Counted from the first letter of the stretch, positions 9,699-19,598 are shown. The stretch: DNA of 64,000 bases from Bartonella sp. DGB1 (GCF_041345015.1 NZ_CP166769.1:1116001-1180000), one strand, 5' to 3'. Numbers and translations are program-made. The notes: generated by a model from the letters alone, not told the origin.

Positions 9699-10725
9699 TC
9701 ATAAAATATTTTTTTTAAAATTTGTAAATTTTCTTTTATATTTTCATCAAAAGAATATAATATATTAACTTTTTCTGGTAATTTTTGTGCATTTCCACCT
9801 GCTCAAAAGTTAATTTTTCCGCCTACAAAATTAACCTTTTAGCAAAATCATTTATATTTGCATAAGCCAATACACTAGATAAAAATTCATAAAAGTTAAC
9901 CTGTAACGGTAAATTTTTATAAATCACATGCTTCCATATGATCATATTTTTATTATTACAACAGACAAGCAAAAAACTTGCTTACGATACATAACTACCA
10001 AACATTACTTTAGATTATAATTAAACTGAAAATTTGATTTAAATTACATCAATAATTTTTTCTCTACGGATTTTATTTTATTCATTTTTCATCCTCCCAA
10101 AATTTATTGAACTATCTCAGGCTAGTTGATTCTAAATCCATTGTCAACTATAAATTATTTTATAAAAATAAAACCAATAATATAACTTATATTTAAATAG
10201 ATTATTAAATATAAAAGTAAGTTATACAATATTACATATAAGCATTTATTTGTTACTAATACTGCTTTTCCTTTTTCCTACGCATAATGTAACCAACCCT
10301 ATAATTTACTGAAAAATATAAAATAGAACAATTGAAGTCTGATTAATTCTTTAACTACAACAATATTTCCAATCACATATCTAGCTTAAGAGACTTTTTA
10401 TAAAAATTATTTAACTGATTGCTTTAACCTACCCTTATTACCTTTGAACCTTTGATCCATACCAAAAAAACTAATATTAATTGAAATATTTAACGATAAT
10501 GGCAAGCAAGATCTATCTAAACCAACATTCTGAAAAATTCTAGAATATTATAAGAGCACCTGTAGAACTTTTTAAAAATAATAGTACTACATATATTATT
10601 AACTAAAAAAATTAAATTTTACTTTTAATAACCCTAGTGCCGTAAACTCTTTTTGGTAAAAGTAAAAATAGTTATTATATTAGTAATTATTATATGATAA
10701 ATAGTAATTTTAAGCGAGGTATAAA
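9699..10725. other. 1-kb AT-rich noncoding region, no gene seen
   Basis: Between the divergent MFS gene and icd. There is no open frame of useful length on either strand and no recognisable RNA gene. It contains one imperfect hairpin: 10182-10196 pairs with 10205-10213 plus 10220-10225, with a 6-base bulge. A GAGGT ribosome-binding site for icd lies at 10716-10720. It could hold a decayed gene; nothing in it can be named. Confidence 0.55.
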
Positions 10726-11940
10726 ATGATAAAAATTAAAGTTACAAATCCAGTAGTAGAGCTAGATGGCGATGAAATGACCCGCATTATCTGGCAATTA
10801 ATTAAAGATAAATTAATAAATCCTTACCTTGACATAGAATTAAAATATTATGATCTTTCAATTGAAAATCGTGATGCAACTGATGACCAAGTTACTATAG
10901 ACGCCGCAAATGCAATTAAAAAATATGGTGTTGGGGTAAAATGCGCTACAATCACACCTGATGAAGCTAGAGTCAAAGAATTTAATCTTAAAAAAATGTG
11001 GAAGTCTCCTAATGGTACTATCAGAAATATTCTAGGAGGAGTTATTTTCAGAGAACCAATTATTGCTAGAAACGTACCACGCATAGTACCTAATTGGACA
11101 CAACCTATTATCATTGGACGACACGCCTTTGGTGATCAATATAAAGCGACAGATTTCCAATTTCCTGGAAAAGGAAAATTATCAATAAAATTCGTAGGAG
11201 ATGATGGACAAGTAATCGAACATGAAGTATTTAATGCTCCAAGTAGCGGCGTAGCTTTAGGAATGTATAACCTAGATGAATCTATTAAAGATTTTGCAAG
11301 GGCTTCATTTAACTATGGCTTACAACGTAAACTTCCTGTTTATTTATCAACTAAAAATACTATTTTAAAATCTTATGATGGACGGTTTAAAGATATTTTC
11401 CAACAAATATTTGATACAGAATTTAAACAAGAGTTTGATAATTTAAAAATCTGGTATGAGCATAGATTAATAGATGATATGGTAGCTTCAGCACTAAAAT
11501 GGGCTGGTGGATATGTGTGGGCATGTAAAAATTACGACGGTGATGTACAATCAGATATAGTCGCACAAGGCTTTGGCTCACTAGGTTTAATGACATCTGT
11601 TCTTATGACACCAGATGGTCAAACAGTAGAATCAGAAGCTGCACATGGTACAGTAACAAGACATTATCGCCAATATCAAAAAGGCGAAGAAACTTCAACC
11701 AATTCTATTGCTTCTATCTTTGCTTGGACACGTGGTTTAGCACATAGAGCAAAATTAGATAATAATCAAAAATTAGCAGATTTTTCTAAAACACTAGAAG
11801 ACGTATGTATAAAAACAGTAGAGCAAGGCTATATGACCAAGGATTTAGCTTTACTAATTGGTCCAGAACAAGAATGGCTATCAACTACTGGATTTATCGA
11901 TAAAATCGACGAAAATCTTAAAAAAGCTATGTGCCAATAA
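10726..11940 (+). CDS. icd: NADP-dependent isocitrate dehydrogenase
   Basis: Oxidatively decarboxylates isocitrate to 2-oxoglutarate in the TCA cycle, making NADPH. At 404 residues it is of the eukaryote-like homodimeric class common in alphaproteobacteria, not the E. coli type. It begins [18 protein letters not shown], contains [10 protein letters not shown] and [10 protein letters not shown] in the substrate region, and has the NADP-site stretch [16 protein letters not shown] five bases before the ATG supports the start. It converges on tgt, with a strong shared terminator between them. The 2-oxoglutarate it makes feeds ammonia assimilation, to which glnA in this window belongs. Confidence 0.96.
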   Translation: MIKIKVTNPVVELDGDEMTRIIWQLIKDKLINPYLDIELKYYDLSIENRDATDDQVTIDAANAIKKYGVGVKCATITPDEARVKEFNLKKMWKSPNGTIRNILGGVIFREPIIARNVPRIVPNWTQPIIIGRHAFGDQYKATDFQFPGKGKLSIKFVGDDGQVIEHEVFNAPSSGVALGMYNLDESIKDFARASFNYGLQRKLPVYLSTKNTILKSYDGRFKDIFQQIFDTEFKQEFDNLKIWYEHRLIDDMVASALKWAGGYVWACKNYDGDVQSDIVAQGFGSLGLMTSVLMTPDGQTVESEAAHGTVTRHYRQYQKGEETSTNSIASIFAWTRGLAHRAKLDNNQKLADFSKTLEDVCIKTVEQGYMTKDLALLIGPEQEWLSTTGFIDKIDENLKKAMCQ

Positions 11941-11966
11941 ATCATACTGAATATACTGCAAGTAAC

Positions 11967-12002
11967 ATAAATAAATCCCTCTTTAAAGAGGGATTTATTT
12001 AT
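11967..12002. terminator. Bidirectional terminator between icd and tgt
   Basis: Perfect 18-bp palindromic arms with core ATCCCTCTTT/AAAGAGGGAT and A/T-rich ends. They give a T-rich run after the stem on both strands. It lies 26 bases after the icd stop and 10 bases after the tgt stop, so it can serve both convergent transcripts. Confidence 0.85.
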
Positions 12003-12011
12003 AGCTTAACT

Positions 12012-13145
12012 CTAAACTGCTTTGTTAGTTTCTTTTTCCCAGTTTAATCTAGTTTGCACAAAGAAATCAGCAAATGTTTGCTTCTCAATAGACTCTCTTA
12101 TTTCTCTCATCAATTGTTGATAATATGCCAAATTATTCCAGGTTAATAACATAGCAGCTAAAGGTTCCCCCGCTTTAACTAAATGATGTAAATAAGCTCT
12201 ACTATAATCTCTGCTAGCTGGACAATTAGATTCAATATCTAAAGGACGCAAATCTTCAGCATGTTTAGCATTACGCAAGTTTATTTTACCATAACGAGTA
12301 AAAGCCAAACCATGACGACCAGCACGAGTAGGCATTACGCAATCAAACATATCCACTCCAACAGCTACGCTTTTTAAGATATCATCAGGTGTACCAACCC
12401 CCATTAAATAACGAGGTTTATTCGCTGGTAACAAAGGACAAACTACAGATAATATATCTAACATAACTTCTTGCGTCTCACCTACAGCTAAACCACCTAT
12501 AGCATAACCTTTAAGATCCATTTCCGTTAACATTTTCGCAGATTCTTCGCGTAACTTATAATTATCACCACCTTGCACAATTCCAAACATAGCCTTATCA
12601 GCTTGATCACCAAACGCTTGTTTACATCTATCAGCCCAACGAATAGAAAGATGCATAGCTTTTTCTATCTCGCTAATATCATTAGGTAATGAAACACATT
12701 GATCCAATTGCATTTGAATATCAGATCCTAATAAGCCTTGTATTTCAATAGATCTTTCTGGTGACATTTCATAAGCACGACCGTCAATATGAGATTTAAA
12801 TGTTACACCTTGCTCATTTATTTTCCGCAATGACGCTAATGACATAACTTGAAATCCGCCTGAATCCGTTAAAATAGGCTTAGCCCAACCTATAAAACTA
12901 TGCAAGCCTCCTAGTTTAGCAATTCTTTCCGCTCCTGGACGCAACATCAAATGATAAGTATTTCCTAAAATAATATCACTTCCTAATTCTTTCACCTGAT
13001 TAAGATACATAGCTTTAACAGTACCACAAGTTCCTACGGGCATAAAAGCAGGCGTATCAATATTGCCTCGTGGCATTGATATTTTACCCCTACGAGCTTT
13101 TGCCGCTTGGTTTAATAATTGGAAACTAAAATTATTGGTTATCAT
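12012..13145 (-). CDS. tgt: Queuine tRNA-ribosyltransferase with altered zinc site
   Basis: Exchanges guanine-34 for preQ1 in tRNAs with GUN anticodons, the step that commits to queuosine. The catalytic residues look intact: D94 in DSGGFQVMS and D268 in VDMFDCVMPTR, with the substrate loop FGIVQGG near 187. The C-terminal zinc site does not. The usual C-x-C-x2-C-x25-H pattern reads S306, C308, S311, N337 with spacing kept, so three of four ligands are gone while the flanking YSRAYLHHL is conserved. The length of 377 is normal. The first 14 bases overlap the end of queA, so the two are translated as a pair. Confidence 0.95.
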   Translation of the reverse strand: MITNNFSFQLLNQAAKARRGKISMPRGNIDTPAFMPVGTCGTVKAMYLNQVKELGSDIILGNTYHLMLRPGAERIAKLGGLHSFIGWAKPILTDSGGFQVMSLASLRKINEQGVTFKSHIDGRAYEMSPERSIEIQGLLGSDIQMQLDQCVSLPNDISEIEKAMHLSIRWADRCKQAFGDQADKAMFGIVQGGDNYKLREESAKMLTEMDLKGYAIGGLAVGETQEVMLDILSVVCPLLPANKPRYLMGVGTPDDILKSVAVGVDMFDCVMPTRAGRHGLAFTRYGKINLRNAKHAEDLRPLDIESNCPASRDYSRAYLHHLVKAGEPLAAMLLTWNNLAYYQQLMREIRESIEKQTFADFFVQTRLNWEKETNKAV

Positions 13146-14196
13146 TATCTCTCTCTAGTAAAGAACTATCCCCATATGAATAAAATCTATATCCATTATT
13201 AATAGCATATTGATAAATATTTTTTATTTTTTCTATACCGCAAAAAGCAGATACTAACATAAATAAAGTAGATTTAGGTAAATGAAAATTAGTCATTAAT
13301 AGATCTACAAATTTAAATTTATACCCTGGAGTAATGAATATATCTGTATTACCACTCCAAGCCGTTAAATTGCCCTCTTGAGCGGCTGTTTCTAATAAAC
13401 GCAAAGATGTAGTACCTACAGCAACTATACGCCCCCCCTGCTGCTTAACCTTATTCAATTCATCAGCAATATGTGCAGATATAACTCCCCACTCAGAATG
13501 CATTTTATGATCGTGAATATTATCAACCTTAACAGGCAAAAAAGTTCCTGCTCCTACATGCAAAGTTATAAAATAAATTTTTATATTTTTTTGTTTAATT
13601 TTTTGTAATAAATCTTCTGTAAAATGTAATCCAGCAGTTGGAGCTGCTACTGCACCTTTTTCATTAGCATAAATTGTCTGATAGTCATATTGATCTTGCT
13701 TATCTTCAGCCCTTTTACTAGCAATATAAGGAGGTAAGGGCATTTTACCTATTTTTTCTAAAGCCTCCCATAAATCTCCCTCAGCCTGAAATTTTAAAAT
13801 TACTCCACCATCTGTTAATTTTTCTTCTACTTTTGCAACTAATTTAATATCATCCGCCGTGAAGATAATTTCTTCCCCTACCTTTAATCTTTTAGCAGGT
13901 CGCACAAAAGCATGCCAGCTAGATAAAGATTTTCTTTGATGTAAAGTTACTGAGATATCTACTATATGCTCTGCTCTAATTCTTTTACCTTGTAATCGAG
14001 CAGGAATAACTTTAGTGTCATTCAATACTAAAGCATCGCCCTCCTTTAATAAATCAACAATATCTTTTATTTTAAAGTTACTTGGCGCATTTTTGTTTTT
14101 TGGAACATATAATAATTTAGCATTATCCCTAGGATTAGCAGGACGTAAAGCAATCAATTCTTCTGGTAAGCTAAAATCAAATTCATTAACAAGCAT
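13132..14196 (-). CDS. queA: S-adenosylmethionine:tRNA ribosyltransferase-isomerase
   Basis: Adds the epoxycyclopentane ring to preQ1 in tRNA, using the ribosyl part of SAM and forming epoxyqueuosine, directly after Tgt. The N-terminus FDFSLPEELIALRPANPRD, the central GAVAAPTAGLHFTEDLL and the C-terminal NFHLPKSTLFMLVSAF are family hallmarks; the length of 354 is typical. It overlaps tgt by 14 bases. A hairpin at 14219-14253 separates it from the upstream cyclophilin gene, so queA-tgt may be a unit of its own or be reached only by readthrough. queG/queH and the preQ1 synthesis genes are not in the window. Confidence 0.96.
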   Translation of the reverse strand: MLVNEFDFSLPEELIALRPANPRDNAKLLYVPKNKNAPSNFKIKDIVDLLKEGDALVLNDTKVIPARLQGKRIRAEHIVDISVTLHQRKSLSSWHAFVRPAKRLKVGEEIIFTADDIKLVAKVEEKLTDGGVILKFQAEGDLWEALEKIGKMPLPPYIASKRAEDKQDQYDYQTIYANEKGAVAAPTAGLHFTEDLLQKIKQKNIKIYFITLHVGAGTFLPVKVDNIHDHKMHSEWGVISAHIADELNKVKQQGGRIVAVGTTSLRLLETAAQEGNLTAWSGNTDIFITPGYKFKFVDLLMTNFHLPKSTLFMLVSAFCGIEKIKNIYQYAINNGYRFYSYGDSSLLERDNDNQ

Positions 14197-14218
14197 AATA
14201 TTCTCAATTAGATATAAA

Positions 14219-14253
14219 TAATAATTAAGACCCTGTTAGGATCTTAATTATTA
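14219..14253 (-). terminator. Terminator between the cyclophilin gene and queA
   Basis: On the minus strand a 15-bp stem closes a TAACA loop. One pair is T-G in that orientation but would be a mismatch on the plus strand, which favours function in the minus-strand RNA. It lies about 30 bases after the cyclophilin stop and 23 before queA. Confidence 0.6.
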
Positions 14254-14283
14254 AAACAACACTTAAATAAATACCAATAAAAG

Positions 14284-14784
14284 CTAACCAGCAAAATATG
14301 CTTTAACTATTTTATCAGGATCTTGAACTGGCTCACCTCTTTTTAATTTATCAATATTTTCCATGCCTTTAACAACTTTACCCCAAATAGTATATTGTTT
14401 ATCTAACCAAGGCGCAGATTCAAAACAGATAAAAAACTGAGAATTAGCAGAATTAGGGTTTTGACTTCTAGCCATGGATACTACACCCCTCTCGTGTGAT
14501 AAATCAGAAAATTCTGCAGCAAGATCACTTTTATCAGATCCTCCCATGCCAACACGTTTCATATCAAAATTACTGCCATCTGTTTTACCAAATTGCACAT
14601 CACCAGTTTGCGCCATAAAACCTTCAATAACCCGATGAAATACTACATTATCATAGGCACCTTCAGCTACTAACTCTCTAATACGTGTTACATGTTTAGG
14701 AGCTACGTCAGGAAATACCTCTATAGTAACCTCTCCTTGAGTTGTTTCCAAGATCAATGTATCTTGAGTAGTTTTATCATTCAT
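14284..14784 (-). CDS. Peptidyl-prolyl cis-trans isomerase, cytoplasmic cyclophilin
   Basis: Catalyses cis-trans isomerisation of X-Pro bonds. The cyclophilin core is complete in 166 residues: FHRVIEGFMAQTGD (catalytic Arg and Phe/Gln positions), NSANSQFFICF, and APWLDKQYTIWGKV with the drug-site tryptophan. There is no signal sequence, so it should act in the cytoplasm. GGAG lies a few bases before the ATG. It follows its exported paralogue after 11 bases, in the gyrA-coaD-cyclophilin-cyclophilin order known from alphaproteobacteria. It is equivalent to PpiB of other genomes, but the symbol is left open because two paralogues are present. Confidence 0.93.
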   Translation of the reverse strand: MNDKTTQDTLILETTQGEVTIEVFPDVAPKHVTRIRELVAEGAYDNVVFHRVIEGFMAQTGDVQFGKTDGSNFDMKRVGMGGSDKSDLAAEFSDLSHERGVVSMARSQNPNSANSQFFICFESAPWLDKQYTIWGKVVKGMENIDKLKRGEPVQDPDKIVKAYFAG

Positions 14785-14795
14785 TATAATCTCCG

Positions 14796-15359
14796 TTACT
14801 TTAAATAAGCTTTTATAATATGGTCGGGGTCTATTACTGCTCCGTTATTAGCAGTATTACCTTTACGTAATTGATCTATATATTTCATCCCCTTAGTTAC
14901 TTCCCCTATAATGGTATATTGACCATTTAACCATGGTGCATCACCAAAACAAATAAAAAATTGTGCATTAGCAGAATTAACATCACTACTACGAGCCATT
15001 GCTACCACACCGCGCTTGAATGGTTTATCACTAAATTCGGCTGGTAAATTTGCATAATCAGAAACACCTGAACCTACTAATTTATCATTATAACCGTAAA
15101 TATTACCAAATTGCACATCACCAGTTTGCGCCATAAATCCATCTATCACTCGATGGAATACTACTCCATCGTATGAACCTTCCTCTGCTAATTTTTTAAC
15201 TCTTTCCACATTTTTAGGGGCAAGCTTACTATCAAGAGTTATTTCAACATTACCATAAGCTAACACTAAAACTAATGTATCTATTTTTGCAGAATTTGAC
15301 CAAGTTAACGTAATAGAAGCAAAAAATAAAGTAAATAATAAAACAATTTTTCTTAACAT
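14796..15359 (-). CDS. Peptidyl-prolyl cis-trans isomerase, exported cyclophilin
   Basis: Second cyclophilin, 187 residues. It has a typical signal peptide at the N-terminus (MLRK, then a hydrophobic stretch up to about residue 23), so it is expected in the periplasm as a folding catalyst for exported proteins. The core motifs FHRVIDGFMAQTGD, NSANAQFFICF and APWLNGQYTI match its neighbour, so the pair looks like a tandem duplication with different destinations. Its ATG lies inside the last codons of coaD (7-base overlap), implying coupled translation. The downstream cytoplasmic copy starts 11 bases after its stop. Confidence 0.92.
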   Translation of the reverse strand: MLRKIVLLFTLFFASITLTWSNSAKIDTLVLVLAYGNVEITLDSKLAPKNVERVKKLAEEGSYDGVVFHRVIDGFMAQTGDVQFGNIYGYNDKLVGSGVSDYANLPAEFSDKPFKRGVVAMARSSDVNSANAQFFICFGDAPWLNGQYTIIGEVTKGMKYIDQLRKGNTANNGAVIDPDHIIKAYLK

Positions 15360-15862
15360 ATAGAACCTTTCTGAAATTTATTAGCTAAAGCCTGAGCTAC
15401 AACATTAGGAACAAAAGCAGATACATCACCGCCCATTAAGGCAATTTGTCTTACCAAAGTCGCACTTATTGGACGATGAGTTAAGGAAGAAGCAAATAAA
15501 ATTGTTTTTAAACCGCTATCTAATAGCGCATTGGTTCCAATTACCTGTAATTCATACTCAAAATCAATAGTATTACGAACACCTCTGACTAAAAAATTAG
15601 CTTTTACTTCTTTAGCGGCCTCTACCAATAATTTATCATAAGAAAAAACAACTAACGAATCTTTATAATCTTTTAACTCTTCATCTATTACCTGATTAAT
15701 AAGACTCATTCTTTCTTCTACTGTAAATAGGCATTTTTTTCTATAGACATTCTTACCTATACCAATCGAAATATGATCAAATAATGACAAAGCCTGCTGT
15801 AAAATATCCACATGCCCCCGAGTTAATGGATCAAAAGACCCAGCAAAAATAGCTTTTTTCAT
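15353..15862 (-). CDS. coaD: Pantetheine-phosphate adenylyltransferase
   Basis: Transfers AMP from ATP to 4'-phosphopantetheine, the penultimate step of coenzyme A synthesis. The nucleotidyltransferase signature AGSFDPLTRGH is at the N-terminus and the second block RPISATLVRQ is near the C-terminus; 169 residues is normal. The frame stays open seven codons further upstream to 15883. I place the start at the internal ATG because GAGGAA lies seven bases before it and the protein then begins MKKAIFAGSFDP like its relatives. It sits between gyrA and the two cyclophilin genes and overlaps the first by 7 bases. Confidence 0.94.
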   Translation of the reverse strand: MKKAIFAGSFDPLTRGHVDILQQALSLFDHISIGIGKNVYRKKCLFTVEERMSLINQVIDEELKDYKDSLVVFSYDKLLVEAAKEVKANFLVRGVRNTIDFEYELQVIGTNALLDSGLKTILFASSLTHRPISATLVRQIALMGGDVSAFVPNVVAQALANKFQKGSIC

Positions 15863-15906
15863 ATATTCCTCATAGAAAAACAACAGATACCCAAATTAAA
15901 ACTAGG

Positions 15907-18657
15907 TTAATCTATTTTCATTTCGTCTATATTGTCATTATCACAATCATTTTCTGATATAGATTCTACTGACACAACTTTTTCATCATCTGCGGTATTA
16001 AAGATCTTAACACCCTTACTTGAAGGTCTTGCTATGCGAATATCGGCTACAGGAACCCTTATTAACTGTCCACCATCGGAAACTAGCATAATTTGGTCAT
16101 CATGTTCAACTGGAAATAAAGATACTAAATTACCGATTTCATTTACCTTATTGAAATCTGTAGACCTGATACCTTTACCACCCCGGCCAGATATTCTAAA
16201 ACTATAAGAAGAAGATCTTTTTCCATAACCTTGTTCAGTCACGGTAAGTAAAAATTCTTCTTTTTCACGTAATTCCTCATATCTTTCTTTTGATAATTTA
16301 AATTTATCTATATTTACATCTTCTGAATTATCATCAGCGTCAATTAATTCTTCATCAATATTCTGTTCTAATTTACGCTCTAATAAAGCTGCTTTTAAGT
16401 AAGCCTGGCGTTCTTGATATTCAACATTAATATGTTTAATAACTGCCATGGAGATAACCCTATCTCCTTTTTCTAATCTAATTCCTCTTACCCCTACAGA
16501 ATTCCTACCAGAGAAAACGCGGACATCATTTACCGGAAAACGCACAGTAAAACCACCAGCAGAAGTTAATAATATATCATCATCAGCAGTACATGTTTGT
16601 ACTGATAAAATTTTATCCTCTGATGTTTCAAGCTTCATCGCAATTTTTCCATTACGATTAATTTGTACGAAATCACTAAGCTTATTACGCCTTACGGTAC
16701 CAGATGATGTAGCAAACATCACATCTAACTGGCTCCATTTTTCTTGTTCTTCTGGTAATAATAATATACTGGTTATAGTTTCCCCTTGTGATAAAGGCAA
16801 TAAATTAATTAAGGCTTTACCTCTTGCTTGCGGCGAACATAATGGTAAACGCCAAACTTTTTCTTTATATACCATTCCTTTAGAGGAGAAAAATAATACT
16901 GAAGTATGAGTAGACGAAATAAATAATTTTGTTACTACATCTTCATCTTTAGTAGACATTCCTGAACGACCTTTTCCGCCTCTCTTTTGTGCACGATAAG
17001 TAGCTAACGGAACTCTTTTTATATATCCAGCATGACTAACAGTTATTACCATATCTTCACGAGCTATTAGATCTTCATCTTGCACGTCACCAATAGCGCT
17101 ACCAAAAGTAGTCCGACGTGGTGTAGAAAATTCTTCACTAACCAAGGAGAGCTCTTCTTTTACGATGCTCATAATCCGCTCACGAGAAGCTAAAATTTGT
17201 AAATAATCAGAAATTTCTTGACCTAATTTATTGAGATCTTCACCTATTTCATCACATCCTAAAGCTGTTAATCTCTGCAATCTTAAATCTAAGATAGCTT
17301 TTGCTTGTTCCTGAGATAATTTATAAGTTTTATCATCTAAAATCTGATGAAGAGGATCATCTATTAATTGTAATAAAGTCTCAACATTTCTAGCATCCCA
17401 ATTACGCGCTAACAATTGTTCGCGTGCAGCAGCTGGATCTGGTGCATGTCGAATCAGTTGAATAATTTCATCAATATTAGCTACGGCAATGGCTAAACCT
17501 ACTAAAATATGCGCTTTTTCTCTTGTTTTACGTAATAAATATTTCGTACGTCTACTTACTACTTCTTCTCTAAAATTAATAAAAGCACGTAAAATCGATA
17601 ATAAAGACATCAATTCTGGTTTACCGCTATTTAAAGCAACCATATTGACACTAAAAGTAGATTGCAAAGGAGTATATTTAAATAATTGATTTAATACAAC
17701 TTCTGCCACGGCATCACGTTTTAATTCAATCACCACCCTATAACCATCGCGATCAGATTCATCTCTAAGATCTGAAATACCTTCTATTCTTTTACCGCGC
17801 ACTAATTCCGCGATTTTCTCTATCATAGTTGCTTTATTAACCTGATAAGGAATTTGGGTAATTACTAATCTTTCTCTATCATTAGACATCTGTTCGATAT
17901 CTACTTTTGCTCGCACTACAATAGAACCCCTACCAGTTTCATATGCTGACCTAATACCAGCCTTTCCTAATATAATACCCGCGGTAGGAAAATCAGGACC
18001 AGGAATAAATTCCAATATTTCATCTAATGAAATATTAGGATTATCTATTAATGCCAAACAAGCTTGTAATAACTCTCCTAAATTATGTGGTGGTATATTA
18101 GTAGCCATACCCACAGCGATACCACCGGCGCCATTCACCAATAAATTAGGGAATCGTGTTGGTAAAACTACTGGTTCTTGTTCACGACCGTCGTAGTTAG
18201 CTTGAAAATCCACAGTGTCTTTATCAATATCATGTAATAGAAATTCACTGATTTTTTCTAATTTACATTCTGTATAACGCATAGCAGCAGCAGAATCACC
18301 ATCAATTGAACCAAAGTTTCCTTGACCATTAATCAGAGGATCCCGCAAAGAAAATTCCTGCGCCATTCTTACTAAAGCATCATAAATTGATTTATCACCA
18401 TGCGGATGATATTTACCCATAACCTCACCAACCACACCTGCAGATTTACGGTATGATTTATTCCAATGGAGGCTCATTTCATTCATAGCATATAATATAC
18501 GTCTATGTACTGGTTTTAATCCATCGCGCACATCCGGCAAAGCCCGTGATACGATAACACTCATCGCATAATCAAGATAAGATCTTTGCATCTCATCAAT
18601 GATAGATATTTGTTCAATCTCTATAATATTTTCATTATCTAAATTATAGTTTGTCAC
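15907..18657 (-). CDS. gyrA: DNA gyrase subunit A
   Basis: Breakage-reunion subunit of gyrase, which introduces negative supercoils. The catalytic tyrosine is Y128 in AAAMRYTE. The quinolone region reads HPHGDKSIYD at 84-93, so the position matching E. coli Ser83 is lysine (K89), while the Asp87 equivalent is kept (D93). The gyrase-specific box is QKRGGKGRSG in the C-terminal beta-pinwheel domain, which separates it from ParC. The length of 916 includes an acidic insert around 740-780 and an acidic tail. It heads a minus-strand operon with coaD and two cyclophilins. gyrB is not in the window; parE is. Confidence 0.96.
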   Translation of the reverse strand: MTNYNLDNENIIEIEQISIIDEMQRSYLDYAMSVIVSRALPDVRDGLKPVHRRILYAMNEMSLHWNKSYRKSAGVVGEVMGKYHPHGDKSIYDALVRMAQEFSLRDPLINGQGNFGSIDGDSAAAMRYTECKLEKISEFLLHDIDKDTVDFQANYDGREQEPVVLPTRFPNLLVNGAGGIAVGMATNIPPHNLGELLQACLALIDNPNISLDEILEFIPGPDFPTAGIILGKAGIRSAYETGRGSIVVRAKVDIEQMSNDRERLVITQIPYQVNKATMIEKIAELVRGKRIEGISDLRDESDRDGYRVVIELKRDAVAEVVLNQLFKYTPLQSTFSVNMVALNSGKPELMSLLSILRAFINFREEVVSRRTKYLLRKTREKAHILVGLAIAVANIDEIIQLIRHAPDPAAAREQLLARNWDARNVETLLQLIDDPLHQILDDKTYKLSQEQAKAILDLRLQRLTALGCDEIGEDLNKLGQEISDYLQILASRERIMSIVKEELSLVSEEFSTPRRTTFGSAIGDVQDEDLIAREDMVITVSHAGYIKRVPLATYRAQKRGGKGRSGMSTKDEDVVTKLFISSTHTSVLFFSSKGMVYKEKVWRLPLCSPQARGKALINLLPLSQGETITSILLLPEEQEKWSQLDVMFATSSGTVRRNKLSDFVQINRNGKIAMKLETSEDKILSVQTCTADDDILLTSAGGFTVRFPVNDVRVFSGRNSVGVRGIRLEKGDRVISMAVIKHINVEYQERQAYLKAALLERKLEQNIDEELIDADDNSEDVNIDKFKLSKERYEELREKEEFLLTVTEQGYGKRSSSYSFRISGRGGKGIRSTDFNKVNEIGNLVSLFPVEHDDQIMLVSDGGQLIRVPVADIRIARPSSKGVKIFNTADDEKVVSVESISENDCDNDNIDEMKID

Positions 18658-18922
18658 GCTTTCCCAACTTTCTATTACGAATCGTTATGTTTTATAGCAT
18701 ATTTTACCATTTTTCTAAAATATTTAGGCTAGTAATTATAATTTATGCAACATTTATACAAAAAATATATTATTTTAATAATAATAATAAAATAATAAGT
18801 GTAAAAACTAGTAGCTACATATATTTATCTTTACAAGCTGATATAAAAAATATCTTATCTACTGAATTTAAATATAATATAATATAACTTAGTCCTATAA
18901 TTATTAACTTCACGAGATTATC

Positions 18923-19567
18923 ATGTATAGTTTTGATGCCATTTCTAGTCTTTTTGTAACTTTATTAGTTGTTATTGATCCACCTGCATTAGCTCCGATC
19001 TTACTCGGGCTAACTCCAGATATGAGCAACGCACAGCGTAAACAAACCGCTTTTTTTGCTTGTTCTATAGCTTTTTATATATTAATCATTTCTGCCCTAT
19101 TAGGGTCTAAAATCCTAATGATATTAGGTATTAGTTTTCCAGCTTTTAGAATAGCAGGAGGATTATTATTATTTTGGATCGCATTTGAAATGGTCTTTTC
19201 AAAACGAACAGAAAGAAGACAAGAAACTGCTGTAACCGCTATCACCAAAGACCATATTAAAAATATTGCAGCTTTTCCGCTAGCAGTACCTTTAATTGCT
19301 GGTCCAGGTGCAATATCTACTAGCATTTTAATGGCCGAACAATCCTCAGGTATTATTGGTGGAATAATTATCATATTCTTAATATTTATAGTGGTAGCCG
19401 CTTCTTATACCTGCATGCTATTAGCTGGTTCTATACATAAAGTATTAGGCGAAACGGGTGGAATCTTATTATCACGCTTATTAGGAGTGTTACTCGTTGC
19501 TTTATCCATCCAATTAATTGGTGATGGTATACAAGAATTTATATTATTAAAAAGTAATAATATATAA
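18923..19567 (+). CDS. MarC family integral membrane protein
   Basis: Inner-membrane protein of 214 residues with about six hydrophobic segments. The MarC/UPF0056 hallmarks are visible: VTLLVVIDPPALAPILLGLT near the N-terminus and FPLAVPLIAGPGAIST in the middle. The family's function is unsettled; the older link to multiple antibiotic resistance has not held up. It is a single gene sharing a terminator with convergent ssb. No ribosome-binding site stands out, and the ATG is chosen because it begins the first hydrophobic helix as in relatives. Confidence 0.88.
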   Translation: MYSFDAISSLFVTLLVVIDPPALAPILLGLTPDMSNAQRKQTAFFACSIAFYILIISALLGSKILMILGISFPAFRIAGGLLLFWIAFEMVFSKRTERRQETAVTAITKDHIKNIAAFPLAVPLIAGPGAISTSILMAEQSSGIIGGIIIIFLIFIVVAASYTCMLLAGSIHKVLGETGGILLSRLLGVLLVALSIQLIGDGIQEFILLKSNNI

Positions 19568-19598
19568 TATAATGGGCAGCTAAGCGCCCATTATATTA
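19565..19598. terminator. Bidirectional terminator between marC-family gene and ssb
   Basis: 13-bp stem (TAATATAATGGGC-type arms around AGCTAAGC). It overlaps the stop codons of both convergent genes and has A/T-rich flanks on both sides. Confidence 0.75.

Noticed and set aside
16448-16909. 153-codon frame on the plus strand within gyrA
   Set aside because: Complementary shadow of gyrA with no domain and no initiation signal; the same applies to other long frames opposite glpX, alaS and glnA.
18651-18887. 78-codon frame starting inside the gyrA 5' end
   Set aside because: Rich in Ile, Tyr and Asn, overlaps the gyrA start and promoter region, and shows no domain or signal.
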